Assembly (NCBI RefSeq): GCF_002797975.1
Contig: NZ_PGET01000001.1
Span: forward strand, 992,001 to 1,056,000
Reading direction: 5' to 3'
Source of the DNA: [Clostridium] celerecrescens 18A
Lineage (GTDB): Bacteria > Bacillota > Clostridia > Lachnospirales > Lachnospiraceae
Length of the DNA stretch: 64,000 nucleotides
Shown in pieces: positions 36,289 through 46,040 of this stretch. Below the pieces are notes generated by a model. That model was not told the DNA's origin. It was given only the letters and a program-made list of their open reading frames with translations, and made no database searches. Numbering within the stretch: the first letter of the stretch is position 1; each line of letters opens with the position of its first letter. A program made the translations under genes and the position numbers.

Positions 36289-37809
36289 GTGAATACACCA
36301 TTTTTTGAATTAAAGAATGTATCAAAATATTTTGCCAGGGTCGTGGCAAACAAGGACATTTCTTTTTCTGTAAATAGGGGAGAGGTGCTAGCACTATTGG
36401 GAGAAAACGGGGCAGGAAAAAGCACGGTTATGAAGATCCTCTATGGCCTTTACAAGGCGGATGAGGGGCAGATCCTGATGGATGGAAAGGAACAGAGGAT
36501 CACCTCCCCAAAAGATGCCATGGCTTTGGGAATTTCCATGATCCAGCAGCATTTTTCTCTGGTATCCGCCCATACGGTAACGGAAAATATTATTTTAGGC
36601 AATGTTAACGGCGTGATTGATTACGATAAATGCAAGAAGGAAGTTGAAGAGCTTTCTGCCCAGTACGGGTTTCAAATTCCTGTGAATGCAAAAGTGGAGG
36701 AGCTTGCAGTGGGAGTGCAGCAGAAGGTGGAAATCCTTAAGGCCCTCTATTTAAAGACAAGCCTGCTGATTATGGATGAACCTACAGCAGTGCTGACGCC
36801 CCAGGAGGCGGAAACGCTGATGGAGTTTGTAAAAGAGTATACGTCCAGGGGAAATTCTGTTATTTTCATCACCCATAAGATGAAGGAGGTTATGGAGGTT
36901 GCGGACAGGATCATTGTTATGCGAAACGGAAGGCTTACGGGAGACCTTTCTGCAAAGGATACCAATGAGGTAGAGCTGGCCAGGCTGATGATGGGGAAAG
37001 AAATGGTGCCCCCAAAGAGGGAGCAGACAGAAGAGCAAAAAGAAAGAAAGGTCTGTCTGGAGCTGTCTTCCGTTACGGTACAGCGCAAAGGAGAGCCGCC
37101 ACTTTTGAGTGATTTGTCATTTCAGATCATGGAAGGTGAGGTCTTTGGAGTGGCAGGAGTGAGCGGAAACGGGCAGGAGGAGCTGTGCGAGGTAGTTTGC
37201 GGTGCCCTTCCTGTGACCTCGGGAAAAGTGCTTTTAAATGGCATTGATATTACATCCACTTCCATCCGGGAACGCATCGATCAGGGAATCGGATACGTTC
37301 CGGTAGACCGTTACCGGGATGCAATGGTAGGAGAAATGACCCTGGCTGAAAATATGATGCTAAAAACAAGCTTTGATAAGAAATGGATCTCACACGGCTT
37401 TTTAAATAAGAAGAAACTCCAAAATGACACACAAAATGCCATCAATGAATTTGATATTAAGGCGCCGGGTCCGGATGCCCAGATCAAGGGATTATCAGGG
37501 GGCAACCAGCAGAAGGTCATTCTTGCCAGGGAAGTGGGAAACGCAGGAAAAGTGCTGATCATGGACCAGCCTACCAGGGGACTGGATCTGGGAGCCATCA
37601 ATAACATTCATAATAACATCCTGGCAGAACGGAAGAATGGAAAGGGGATTCTGCTCGTATCCACCGAATTGTCGGAGATTTTCCAGCTATGTGACAGGAT
37701 TGCCGTTATCTACAAGGGCTCCTTTATGGGAATCTACGACCATGACCAGCTTAACACAGAACGGATCGGTCTATTAATGGCCGGCTACAAAGAGGAGAAG
37801 GAGGCGTAA
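36289..37809 (+). CDS. ABC transporter ATPase, two-domain (nucleoside/simple sugar type)
   Basis: 506 residues with two ATPase domains. The first has Walker A GENGAGKST, signature VGVQQKVEIL and Walker B LLIMDEPTA. The second has a degenerate Walker A (GVSGNGQEEL), signature LSGGNQQKVILARE and Walker B LIMDQPTRGLD, as is usual in the RbsA/YufO class. The start is GTG 36289 after AGAGGAGGGG; the open frame to the left runs through the hairpin element and is not a plausible coding start. Confidence 0.93.
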   Translation: MNTPFFELKNVSKYFARVVANKDISFSVNRGEVLALLGENGAGKSTVMKILYGLYKADEGQILMDGKEQRITSPKDAMALGISMIQQHFSLVSAHTVTENIILGNVNGVIDYDKCKKEVEELSAQYGFQIPVNAKVEELAVGVQQKVEILKALYLKTSLLIMDEPTAVLTPQEAETLMEFVKEYTSRGNSVIFITHKMKEVMEVADRIIVMRNGRLTGDLSAKDTNEVELARLMMGKEMVPPKREQTEEQKERKVCLELSSVTVQRKGEPPLLSDLSFQIMEGEVFGVAGVSGNGQEELCEVVCGALPVTSGKVLLNGIDITSTSIRERIDQGIGYVPVDRYRDAMVGEMTLAENMMLKTSFDKKWISHGFLNKKKLQNDTQNAINEFDIKAPGPDAQIKGLSGGNQQKVILAREVGNAGKVLIMDQPTRGLDLGAINNIHNNILAERKNGKGILLVSTELSEIFQLCDRIAVIYKGSFMGIYDHDQLNTERIGLLMAGYKEEKEA

Positions 37810-37812
37810 AGC

Positions 37813-38877
37813 ATGAATACAAAAGTCAGGGACTTAATTGTGACAAATGCTGCTGCCATCATTGCCGGCTTGCTCTTAAGCGGCCTCATGCTTTTGCTGC
37901 TGCATATCAACCCGGTCGAAGTATTTGTATATTCCATCAATACCATGTTTACGGATAAATATACCATGGGGGAAGTGTTTTTAAAGGCTACACCCCTTAT
38001 ATTTACAGCGCTGGCCTTCGCGTTTACGTTTAAGGCAAATCTGTTTAATATCGGCGCACAGGGACAGTTTTATATGGGCTCCATTGCCGCCATTGCCTTA
38101 TCCCTGCAGCTTGACGGAAAGGTTCCTACAGCAGTGCTTTTAATTCTTGTGTGCCTGACTGCGGCACTGGCAGGCGGGCTTATGGGCGCTTTGATCGGAT
38201 TTTTAAAGGCACGCTTTAAAGCCAATGAATTCCTTGTCAGCATGATGTCCACTTACGTTGCTTTGGCTGTCATGAATTATCTGCTGCGCACATTTTTAAA
38301 AGAATCCAAAGGAGAGTATCCCCAGACCGATGCCATAACAAGGTCTGCATGGCTTCCTGTTATCGTAAAGGGGACCAGGCTGCATATCGGATTTGTGCTG
38401 GCGGTTCTGGCGGCCGTTGGCATCTGGGTGCTTCTCTATAAGACGCCCCTGGGATATCGGATCCGTGCAGTGGGAAGCAATGCCTCTGCATCAAGGATGT
38501 CAGGAATTGATTCAAACAAGATCTTTGTGGCCGCATTTTTTATCAGCGGCGCCCTGGCGGGAGCAGCCGGATTTACGGAAGTAAACGGTGTTCAGCATAT
38601 GCTGATTCAGGATTTTAACAGCGGAGTAGGCTCCGCAGGCCTGGGAATCGCAATTCTTGCCAATGCCAATCCCATCGGAATCATATTCGCCTCGCTCCTG
38701 TTCGGCGCTTTAAGTGTTATGGGGAATTTAATGGGGCGCATGCCGGGAGTCAATGTTCCTGCAAGCATTGTTGATCTGATGCAGGGGTTTGTCATGCTGT
38801 TCGTTATCATATCCTATTTCTTCCGGCATTATCTGGAAAACAGGAGAGAGAAGCGCAGACTGCAGAAAGGAGCGTGA
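37813..38877 (+). CDS. ABC transporter permease (YufP-like)
   Basis: 354 residues, about nine or ten predicted helices, of the branched-chain amino acid/ribose permease superfamily (NLFNIGAQGQFYMG; GSNASASRMSGID). It starts 3 bp after the ATPase gene, with GGAGAAGGAGG upstream, and partners the next permease. Confidence 0.92.
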   Translation: MNTKVRDLIVTNAAAIIAGLLLSGLMLLLLHINPVEVFVYSINTMFTDKYTMGEVFLKATPLIFTALAFAFTFKANLFNIGAQGQFYMGSIAAIALSLQLDGKVPTAVLLILVCLTAALAGGLMGALIGFLKARFKANEFLVSMMSTYVALAVMNYLLRTFLKESKGEYPQTDAITRSAWLPVIVKGTRLHIGFVLAVLAAVGIWVLLYKTPLGYRIRAVGSNASASRMSGIDSNKIFVAAFFISGALAGAAGFTEVNGVQHMLIQDFNSGVGSAGLGIAILANANPIGIIFASLLFGALSVMGNLMGRMPGVNVPASIVDLMQGFVMLFVIISYFFRHYLENRREKRRLQKGA

Positions 38878-38885
38878 AACAGGTT

Positions 38886-39803
38886 ATGATCATAAGCTTA
38901 TTAAAACGTGCACTGATGATGAGTACGCCCTTGCTGTTTGGTTCCATTGCAGAAGTAATCGCAGAGCGTTCGGGTATGATGGTTACCGCAATCGAAGGGA
39001 TTTTCCTTATGGGAGCCTGGGGTGGATTCGTGGGAACCTATTTGACCGGCAGTGCATTCATCGGAATTCTTGCCGCTATTTTTTCGGGACTTATTGCGGC
39101 AGCCGTGTATGGGGTGGTATGTATTTATTTAAAACAGCACCAGGTAGTCACTGGTACGGCCATTAATGTGCTGGCAGCCGGGATCTGTACTTACCTTCAG
39201 CGGGTATTGTTCGGCGTTCCCACCGCACCCCTTAAAATCAGCCCTCTCCCTGAGATCGCGATTCCCGTTCTCAGTAAGATTCCAGTCATGGGTCCGGTGT
39301 TTTTCCAGCAGAATATATTGACCTATGTGGTTTATTTACTCATTCCTGCGTCCTATTTCCTCTTATTCAGGACATCCTTTGGACTGACCATCCGTTCTAC
39401 GGGGGAAAATCCGGAGGCAGTGGATGTGGCGGGTATCAATGTAAATGCAGTCCGGTTCTTTACGGTCCTTTTGGCCGGAGTAATGGGAGGCATTGCAGGC
39501 GCATTTTACTCCGTAGGATATTTGGGAATGTTTACCACAAATATCATCGGCGGACGCGGCTGGATCGCATTTGCCATATGCTTTTTGGGCAACTGGAATC
39601 CCAAAGGAGCTGTTTTGGGAACCGTGGTGTTCGGGCTTACGGAAGCCATTGCCATTTATATGCAGTCGGTGGGAGGAGGAAGCTACTTCCCTAATGAATT
39701 ATTCATCGCCCTGCCTTATCTGCTGACCATTATATTGACCGTATCCAGAAGAAACTTTAATGTACCCGCTAAGCTGGGAGTCGCATACAGCAAAGAAAAT
39801 TAA
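38886..39803 (+). CDS. ABC transporter permease (YufQ-like)
   Basis: 305 residues, about eight helices, same superfamily (GENPEAVDVAGINVNAVRF; GRGWIAFAICFLGNWNP). ATG 38886 is preferred: GTG 38874 is only 1 bp past the AAAGGAG and overlaps the previous stop, while 38886 is 13 bp past it. Last gene of the transporter operon, with a strong terminator after it. Confidence 0.9.
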   Translation: MIISLLKRALMMSTPLLFGSIAEVIAERSGMMVTAIEGIFLMGAWGGFVGTYLTGSAFIGILAAIFSGLIAAAVYGVVCIYLKQHQVVTGTAINVLAAGICTYLQRVLFGVPTAPLKISPLPEIAIPVLSKIPVMGPVFFQQNILTYVVYLLIPASYFLLFRTSFGLTIRSTGENPEAVDVAGINVNAVRFFTVLLAGVMGGIAGAFYSVGYLGMFTTNIIGGRGWIAFAICFLGNWNPKGAVLGTVVFGLTEAIAIYMQSVGGGSYFPNELFIALPYLLTIILTVSRRNFNVPAKLGVAYSKEN

Positions 39804-39814
39804 TAATGTAAAAG

Positions 39815-39870
39815 ACAGGCATTCCCTGGTCCGTGAGTTCCAAATCACTGACTTAGGGAATGCCTTTTTT
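39815..39870 (+). terminator. Terminator after the BMP-type transporter operon
   Basis: AGGCATTCCCT (39817-39827) pairs perfectly with AGGGAATGCCT (39855-39865), then TTTTTT. An inner GTGA/TCAC stem sits in the loop. Confidence 0.9.
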
Positions 39871-39952
39871 CCATTATATGGAAATCCTTGCAGAACAGCC
39901 GTTCACAGTTACATGAAGGACAGATCAAATTGAAAATTCTTCGAAATTGTTC

Positions 39953-39981
39953 TTGCTATTTCACAGTAAATGTACTAGAAT
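39953..39981 (+). promoter_or_regulatory. Predicted promoter of the division and cell-wall cluster
   Basis: TTGCTA (39953-39958), 17-bp spacer, TAGAAT (39976-39981). It lies directly upstream of the MraZ boxes. Confidence 0.6.
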
Positions 39982-39990
39982 TAAACCATA

Positions 39991-40037
39991 AGTGGTGGAA
40001 AGTGGTGCAAAGTGGTAGAAAATGGTGGGATAGTGGT
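39991..40037 (+). promoter_or_regulatory. MraZ operator: five RTGGT direct repeats
   Basis: AGTGGTGGAA, AGTGGTGCAA, AGTGGTAGAA, AATGGTGGGA and AGTGGT repeat at 10-bp steps (11 for the last). MraZ is known to bind tandem TGG-rich repeats of this spacing in front of its own gene and to repress the cluster. Here they lie just after the predicted -10 box. Confidence 0.8.
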
Positions 40038-40072
40038 CCAAAACCCTACCGATGTACAAGCAGGTGATTGGT

Positions 40073-40498
40073 ATGTTCATGGGTGAATACAATCATACAG
40101 TCGATGCAAAGGGGCGTCTCATTGTCCCGTCGAAGTTCAGAGAGCAGCTGGGAGAAGAATTCGTCGTTACGAAGGGTTTGGATGGCTGTTTATTTGTGTA
40201 TGATAATGATGAGTGGACTGCCCTGGAAAATAAATTAAAAAGCCTGCCCCTGACCAACACCAATGCCAGAAAGTTTTCCAGATTCTTTCTGGCCGGAGCA
40301 AGTGCCTGCGAAGTGGACAAGCAGGGAAGAATTCTGCTTCCTGCAGTTTTAAGGGAACATGCGGGAATCGAAAAGGACGCAGTTCTTGTAGGCGTGGGAA
40401 GCCGTATTGAAATCTGGAACAAGGATGCATGGATCGCAGCCAATACCTATGAAGATATGGAAGAAATCGCGGAAGCTATGGAAGGACTTGGTATATGA
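40073..40498 (+). CDS. mraZ: Transcriptional regulator MraZ
   Basis: 141-residue protein with two AbrB-like/SpoVT domains, each carrying the DXXXR motif ([29 protein letters not shown]). It binds the direct repeats upstream and controls the division cluster. ATG 40073 gives the family's usual MFMGEYNHT start and follows AGGTGAT. The stop overlaps the rsmH start. Confidence 0.95.
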   Translation: MFMGEYNHTVDAKGRLIVPSKFREQLGEEFVVTKGLDGCLFVYDNDEWTALENKLKSLPLTNTNARKFSRFFLAGASACEVDKQGRILLPAVLREHAGIEKDAVLVGVGSRIEIWNKDAWIAANTYEDMEEIAEAMEGLGI

Positions 40499-41433
40499 TG
40501 TTTGAACACAAGTCAGTGCTGCTATATGAAACCATTGACAGCCTGAATGTAAAACCAGACGGAATCTATGTAGATGGAACGCTGGGAGGAGGCGGACACG
40601 CTTTAGAAGTGTGCAAGCGCCTTGGAACTTACGGAAGATTAATCGGAATTGATCAGGATGGGGACGCCATTAAGGCAGCCTCAGAACGGCTGAAGGCTTA
40701 TGAAGATAAGGTGACGGTCGTAAGAAGCAATTACGAAAACATACAGACAGTATTAAAGGATTTAGGAATCGAACGAGTGGACGGGATTTACCTGGACTTA
40801 GGGGTGTCCTCTTACCAGCTTGACATACCGGAAAGAGGATTTACCTACAGGGAAGAAGATGCGCCTTTGGACATGCGTATGGACCAGAGGAATGAACAGA
40901 CAGCAGCCGATATCATCAACACCTACAGTGAATTTGACTTATACCGGATCATAAGGGATTACGGAGAAGATAAGTTTGCAAAAAATATTGCTAAGCACAT
41001 TGTTAGGGAAAGGCAGATAAAGCCCATTGAGACAACAGGAGAGCTGTCTGAGATCATCAAAGGAGCGATCCCTGCAAAGGTAAGGGCAGTGGGAGGACAT
41101 CCTTCCAAACGGACATTCCAGGCGATACGGATCGAGCTGAATAAGGAACTGGAAGTTTTAATGAAGTCCATTGATACCATGATTGATCTGTTAAATCCAG
41201 GTGGGCGGTTGTCCATTATCACATTTCATTCTTTGGAAGACAGGATCGTAAAAACAAGATTTAAGACCAATGAGGACCCATGTATCTGCCCGTCTAATTT
41301 TCCGGTCTGCGTATGCGGAAAAAAGAGCAAAGGCAAGGTGATTACAAGAAAACCAATCATACCGTCGGAAGAAGAGATTGAAGAAAACAAACGTTCAAAG
41401 AGTTCAAAGCTTCGGGTATTTGAACGAATTTAA
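40495..41433 (+). CDS. rsmH: 16S rRNA m4C1402 methyltransferase RsmH
   Basis: 312 residues (or 311 from the second ATG at 40498). SAM-binding motif [13 protein letters not shown], then [17 protein letters not shown] and the C-terminal [13 protein letters not shown], all typical of MraW/RsmH, which methylates N4 of C1402 in the ribosomal P site. It is cotranslated with mraZ through ATGATG/TGA overlap. Confidence 0.96.
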   Translation: MMFEHKSVLLYETIDSLNVKPDGIYVDGTLGGGGHALEVCKRLGTYGRLIGIDQDGDAIKAASERLKAYEDKVTVVRSNYENIQTVLKDLGIERVDGIYLDLGVSSYQLDIPERGFTYREEDAPLDMRMDQRNEQTAADIINTYSEFDLYRIIRDYGEDKFAKNIAKHIVRERQIKPIETTGELSEIIKGAIPAKVRAVGGHPSKRTFQAIRIELNKELEVLMKSIDTMIDLLNPGGRLSIITFHSLEDRIVKTRFKTNEDPCICPSNFPVCVCGKKSKGKVITRKPIIPSEEEIEENKRSKSSKLRVFERI

Positions 41434-41450
41434 AAAGGGAGGAAGAGAGA

Positions 41451-41933
41451 GTGGCTGCAAGAAAGAATGTGCGTTCCTATGGGAGCTCCACTTACGTTCA
41501 GGGGAATACTGTCCGTAAAACCATGCCGGTTCCTATGCCGGTTCATACACCGGAAGAAATCCGTCGTCCATCAGTAAACCATCAGGTCAGAAGAAATCGT
41601 GAAAAGGCTTTGCAGATGGATTTGCCTTATGTGGTCATGCTGACCATTGCCGCAGTCTGCACCCTCTGCCTGTGCGTGAATTATCTGCATTTGCAATCCT
41701 CTATTACAGCCAGTATTCATGGCGTTGAGCTTTTAGAAGCAAAGCTGGAACATTTGAAAACTGAAAATAATGCATTGGAAATGAATATCAACACTTCTGT
41801 CGATTTGGATCATGTGTATAAAGTGGCTACTGAGGAACTTGGTATGGTCTATGCGAATAAGGACCAGATCCTTCACTATGATAAGACGGAAAGTGAGTAT
41901 GTAAGACAGAATGAGGATATCCCGAAGCACTAA
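41451..41933 (+). CDS. ftsL: FtsL-like division protein
   Basis: 160 residues. A basic cytoplasmic N-terminus of about 55 residues, one helix (about 58-78), then a heptad-rich coiled coil (about 85-130) and a short C-terminal tail; this is the FtsL/DivIC bitopic layout. Position between rsmH and the penicillin-binding protein supports FtsL. FtsL is poorly conserved, so the identity rests mainly on topology and context. Start GTG 41451 after GGAGGAAGAGA. Confidence 0.75.
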   Translation: MAARKNVRSYGSSTYVQGNTVRKTMPVPMPVHTPEEIRRPSVNHQVRRNREKALQMDLPYVVMLTIAAVCTLCLCVNYLHLQSSITASIHGVELLEAKLEHLKTENNALEMNINTSVDLDHVYKVATEELGMVYANKDQILHYDKTESEYVRQNEDIPKH

Positions 41934-44130
41934 TAAAAACAGGAGTAAAAAGAGTAAGGTATTTCCCCGTTATATGCAGGAAAAGCTGGCGATTACTGTT
42001 CTGGTAATTACGCTGGCTTTGTTTGCATTAGTTATGACGCTGTATAATCTGATGACAAATAAAAAGGAAGATTACAATCAGATCGTGCTGTCCCAGCAGG
42101 AATATGACAGCCGCATCATACCCTTTAAGCGCGGGGATATCATGGACCGCAACGGAACCTATCTGGCAACCAGTGAAAAGGTATACAACCTAATCCTGGA
42201 TCCCAAACAGATCATGTCAGACCAGGATTCTTTCCTGGAGCCGAGCGTAACAGCTCTCACAGAATGCTTTGGCTATGACCGGACGGAAATCATGAACCTC
42301 ATACAGGAAAAGAAGGATAAGCAGTATGTACGCTATGCAAAGCAGCTGACTTATGACGATAAACAAAAATATGATAAGTATAAGGCAGACCAGTCAGATA
42401 CGCTGAAAAAAAGCGGAAAGGCTATTAAAGGAATCTGGTTTGAGGATGAGTACAAACGGGTGTATCCCTATAACTCCATGGGCTGCAATGTCATTGGCTT
42501 TGCCAACGGAGATGGAATGGATGGAACAGGAGGGATCGAGCAGTTTTATAATACGACCCTTATGGGAATCAACGGAAGGGAATACGGATACTTAAATGAT
42601 GACTCCAACTTAGAGAGAGTCATAAAGCCAGCGTCCAATGGCAGCACCGTGGTTTCCACCATGGATGTAAACATACAGAAGATCGTAGAAAAATATATCA
42701 ATGAATGGGAACAGAATACAGGAAGCAAACGGGTAGGCGTAATCGTTATGGATCCCAATAACGGCGAGGTCCTGGCCATGGCAAATGATAAGGCATTTGA
42801 TTTAAACAATCCAAGAACCTTAAGGCCGGAGTATACCGATGATGTACTGCGGCAGCTTGGGATCAAGGAAGCCATGGACGATTACAAGAGAAAGAATAAA
42901 GATGCCCAGCCTTTAACGGAAACAAACGTTACAGAGCACTATTCGAGTGAAGAGATCAAGTCCCTGGGGACCCAGGTGGCATGGAACCAGACCTGGCGTA
43001 ATTTTTGCATCAGTGACGGATTTGAGCCGGGGTCAACAGAAAAGATTTTTACCGTATCAGCCGCTATGGAAGAAGGAGCGATTACCGGTAAGGAAACTTA
43101 TGAGTGCAACAAGTTCCTTGAGGTGGGAGGGCATAAGATCAACTGCGTCAGCAGATATGGACATGGCCTGATCACCGTTGAGGAAGGACTGATGAAATCC
43201 TGCAACGTGGTCATGATGCGGATTGCCCAGCAGATGGGAAAAGAAAAATTCTACAAGTATCAGCAGATTTTCGGTTTCGGCTCTAAGACCGGAATCGATC
43301 TGCCAGGAGAAGCAGATAATAAAACTCTTGTTTATACCCAGAATACAGCGGGGCCTACGGATCTTGCAACCAACTCCTTTGGACAGAATTTCAGCACGAC
43401 CATGATCCAGATGGCTGCTGCCTATAGCTCTGTAATCAATGGAGGTTCCTATTATGAACCTCATGTGGTGAAGCAGATCCTTAACGAACAGGGTTCTGTC
43501 ATTAAAAAGGTTGAACCAGTTCTTGTCAGGGAAACGGTATCGGAATCAACCACCAAATACATCAATGAAGCACTGTTTAAGACCGTCAATGCAGAGGGAG
43601 GAACAGGAGGCGCTGCAAGGGTGGTAGGATATAAAGTTGCCGGTAAAACCGGTACTGCCGAGAAGATCCCCCGTGATAAGACCAATTATGTGGTATCCTT
43701 CTGCGGCTATGCTCCGGCGGACAATCCTCAGGTTCTGGTTTATGTTGTGGTTGATGAGCCTCATGTGGAGGATCAGCCTCACAGTACCTATGCCAGCCAG
43801 ATTTTTCAGAAGATTATGGCGGAGATTCTTCCTTATATAAATGTGTTTCCGGATACAGATGCAGAAACCTCGCCATTGCCGGAGGAAGCAGCAAAGCTTC
43901 CTGAGCAGGAAGGGATAACCAGTGAAACTGAAAGCGCATCCCAGGGAGAAAATGCGTCTGAAGAATCAGGTGCAGAAGAGACCACTGGGCAGGCTCCTAC
44001 CATGGAAAACGGAAATCCGATTCCTGAAGAGTATTTAAATCCTTCGGAAGAATACGTCAACAGGGAAGAAGGGGAGGACGGTTCCAATCTCCCGGCAGCA
44101 CTTCCGACCGAAGAGACCACAGCCCAATAA
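41911..44130 (+). CDS. Class B penicillin-binding protein (FtsI/PBP2-like)
   Basis: 739-residue transpeptidase of the division complex. One N-terminal helix (about 22-44), the pedestal domain, and the transpeptidase with nucleophile Ser375 (EPGSTEKIF), KSCNVVMM (SXN) and KTGTAEK (K579). After about residue 650 there is an acidic Glu/Ser/Thr/Pro-rich tail of roughly 90 residues, likely disordered and outside the membrane. The ATG at 41911 overlaps ftsL by 23 bp without a clear ribosome site; a later ATG at about 41974 is a weaker choice. Confidence 0.93.
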   Translation: MRISRSTNKNRSKKSKVFPRYMQEKLAITVLVITLALFALVMTLYNLMTNKKEDYNQIVLSQQEYDSRIIPFKRGDIMDRNGTYLATSEKVYNLILDPKQIMSDQDSFLEPSVTALTECFGYDRTEIMNLIQEKKDKQYVRYAKQLTYDDKQKYDKYKADQSDTLKKSGKAIKGIWFEDEYKRVYPYNSMGCNVIGFANGDGMDGTGGIEQFYNTTLMGINGREYGYLNDDSNLERVIKPASNGSTVVSTMDVNIQKIVEKYINEWEQNTGSKRVGVIVMDPNNGEVLAMANDKAFDLNNPRTLRPEYTDDVLRQLGIKEAMDDYKRKNKDAQPLTETNVTEHYSSEEIKSLGTQVAWNQTWRNFCISDGFEPGSTEKIFTVSAAMEEGAITGKETYECNKFLEVGGHKINCVSRYGHGLITVEEGLMKSCNVVMMRIAQQMGKEKFYKYQQIFGFGSKTGIDLPGEADNKTLVYTQNTAGPTDLATNSFGQNFSTTMIQMAAAYSSVINGGSYYEPHVVKQILNEQGSVIKKVEPVLVRETVSESTTKYINEALFKTVNAEGGTGGAARVVGYKVAGKTGTAEKIPRDKTNYVVSFCGYAPADNPQVLVYVVVDEPHVEDQPHSTYASQIFQKIMAEILPYINVFPDTDAETSPLPEEAAKLPEQEGITSETESASQGENASEESGAEETTGQAPTMENGNPIPEEYLNPSEEYVNREEGEDGSNLPAALPTEETTAQ

Positions 44131-44204
44131 GGAACTTTTTTTAAAGAACTCATAAAAAGTCCTGAAATTCATATACTGTAGAAATAATGGTGATGGAGCA
44201 GTGC

Positions 44205-45965
44205 ATGAGTTCAAATAAGACACATCACAGAGAAAAAATAGCCATCCTGTTTTTCCTGTTATTTCTTGCCATGACAGGGCTTATGGGGCGGCTTATTTTT
44301 CTAATGATCTTTCGTTCGGAACATTACAGTGCCATGGCATTGGACCTTCATGAACGGGAAAGGACCATTAAAGCCGCCAGGGGAACTATCATTGATGCCA
44401 ATGGAACCGTCATTGCCACCAACCGGACGGTGTGCACCATATCGGTCATACATAACCAGATCAGAAAAGCAGATGAGGTTGTGGCAGTCCTTTCAAAGGA
44501 GCTTGGTCTTCAGGAGGATGAAGTTCGGAAAAAGGTAGAAAAGTACAGTTCAAGGGAAATTATTAAAACCAATGTAGACAAGGCTATGGGAGACACGATC
44601 CGGTCCTACCATTTAGACGGTGTAAAAGTGGATGAGGATTACAAGCGTTATTATCCCTATGACACCCTTGCCTCCACAGTTCTTGGATTTACGGGGGGAG
44701 ATAATCAGGGAATCATCGGTCTGGAGGTAAAATACGAACAATATTTAAAAGGCCTTAACGGTAAAATCCTGACCATGTCTGACGCAGCAGGAATTGAAAT
44801 AGAAAATGCAGCGGAGGATAGGATCGAGCCTGTGGCGGGACAGGATCTGCATATCAGCCTGGATGTCAATGTCCAGCGTTATTGCGAACAGGCTGCTTAT
44901 CAGGTGATGGAGAAAAAAGGCGCAAAAAGAGTGTCAATAATTGTTATGAATCCTCAGAATGGGGAAATTATGGCAATGGTAAATGCACCTGAATTTAATT
45001 TAAATGATCCGTTTACACTAAATGCAGACGCCGGAGTTCCCGCATCTGACAAAGAAAAGCAGGATTTGCTAAACAAGATGTGGAGGAATCCCTGTATTAA
45101 TGACACCTATGAACCAGGATCCACCTTTAAGATCGTTACCGCAGCTGCAGGGCTGGAAGCCGGAGTGGTGAAGCTTGATGACCATTTTTCATGTCCGGGC
45201 TTTCGGGTCGTAGAGGACCGTAAAATCAGATGTCACAAAGTGGGCGGCCATGGCTCGGAAACGTTTCTCCAGGGTATGATGAATTCCTGCAACCCAGTTC
45301 TTATCGACGTAGGACAGCGTCTTGGCGTAGATAATTATTATAAGTATTTTGAGCAGTTCGGATTAAAAGGAAAGACCGGAATCGATCTTCCCGGCGAGGC
45401 ATCCACCATTATGCATAAAAAGGATAATATGGGGCTTGTGGAGCTGGCAACCGTTTCATTTGGCCAGTCCTTCCAGATCACGCCTCTGCAGCTGATTACA
45501 ACCGCTTCTGCCATCATTAATGGTGGAAACCGTGTGACACCTCATTTTGGAGTGAAGTCAGTAAGCACCGACGGAGCTTCGGTCCATGAATTTACTTATC
45601 CGGTAAGCGAAGGGATCATATCTGCCCAGACCAGCGAAACTATGCGTTATATCCTGGAACAGGTTGTGGCGGAAGGAAGCGGAAAAAGAGGGCAGGTCGA
45701 CGGCTATCGGGTGGGCGGAAAAACAGCAACCTCTGAAAAGCTTCCAAGAAGTTTAAAAAAGTACATTTCATCCTTTATAGGCTTTGCACCAGCGGATAAT
45801 CCCCAGGTGATTGCTCTCATTACAATCGATGAACCTGAGGGGATTTATTACGGCGGAACCATAGCTGCACCGGTGATTGCCGACATTTTTAAGAATATTC
45901 TTCCATATCTGGGAATAGAGCCAACCGAGGAAAAATCTGCTTCTGCGTTTCGAATCTATGGTTGA
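44205..45965 (+). CDS. Class B penicillin-binding protein, SpoVD-like
   Basis: 586 residues. N-terminal helix (about 14-36), pedestal (RGTIIDANGTVIATN), transpeptidase with Ser306 in EPGSTFKIV, MNSCNPVL (SXN) and GGKTATSEKL. The third motif is K506-T-A rather than K-T-G; the same change makes a useful marker for this paralogue. It lacks the acidic tail of its neighbour and has no PASTA domain visible. The tandem arrangement of two class B proteins is the pbpB-spoVD pattern, so this is probably the spore cortex enzyme. ATG 44205 is favoured by GGAG 6 bp upstream; two earlier in-frame ATGs exist (44187, 44193). Confidence 0.88.
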   Translation: MSSNKTHHREKIAILFFLLFLAMTGLMGRLIFLMIFRSEHYSAMALDLHERERTIKAARGTIIDANGTVIATNRTVCTISVIHNQIRKADEVVAVLSKELGLQEDEVRKKVEKYSSREIIKTNVDKAMGDTIRSYHLDGVKVDEDYKRYYPYDTLASTVLGFTGGDNQGIIGLEVKYEQYLKGLNGKILTMSDAAGIEIENAAEDRIEPVAGQDLHISLDVNVQRYCEQAAYQVMEKKGAKRVSIIVMNPQNGEIMAMVNAPEFNLNDPFTLNADAGVPASDKEKQDLLNKMWRNPCINDTYEPGSTFKIVTAAAGLEAGVVKLDDHFSCPGFRVVEDRKIRCHKVGGHGSETFLQGMMNSCNPVLIDVGQRLGVDNYYKYFEQFGLKGKTGIDLPGEASTIMHKKDNMGLVELATVSFGQSFQITPLQLITTASAIINGGNRVTPHFGVKSVSTDGASVHEFTYPVSEGIISAQTSETMRYILEQVVAEGSGKRGQVDGYRVGGKTATSEKLPRSLKKYISSFIGFAPADNPQVIALITIDEPEGIYYGGTIAAPVIADIFKNILPYLGIEPTEEKSASAFRIYG

Positions 45966-46040
45966 TTATTCAGGCAAAAAGACGTATACTACTTACTGTG
46001 TACTTTTGAAATACAAATACATAAAATATTGAGGTGTGAC

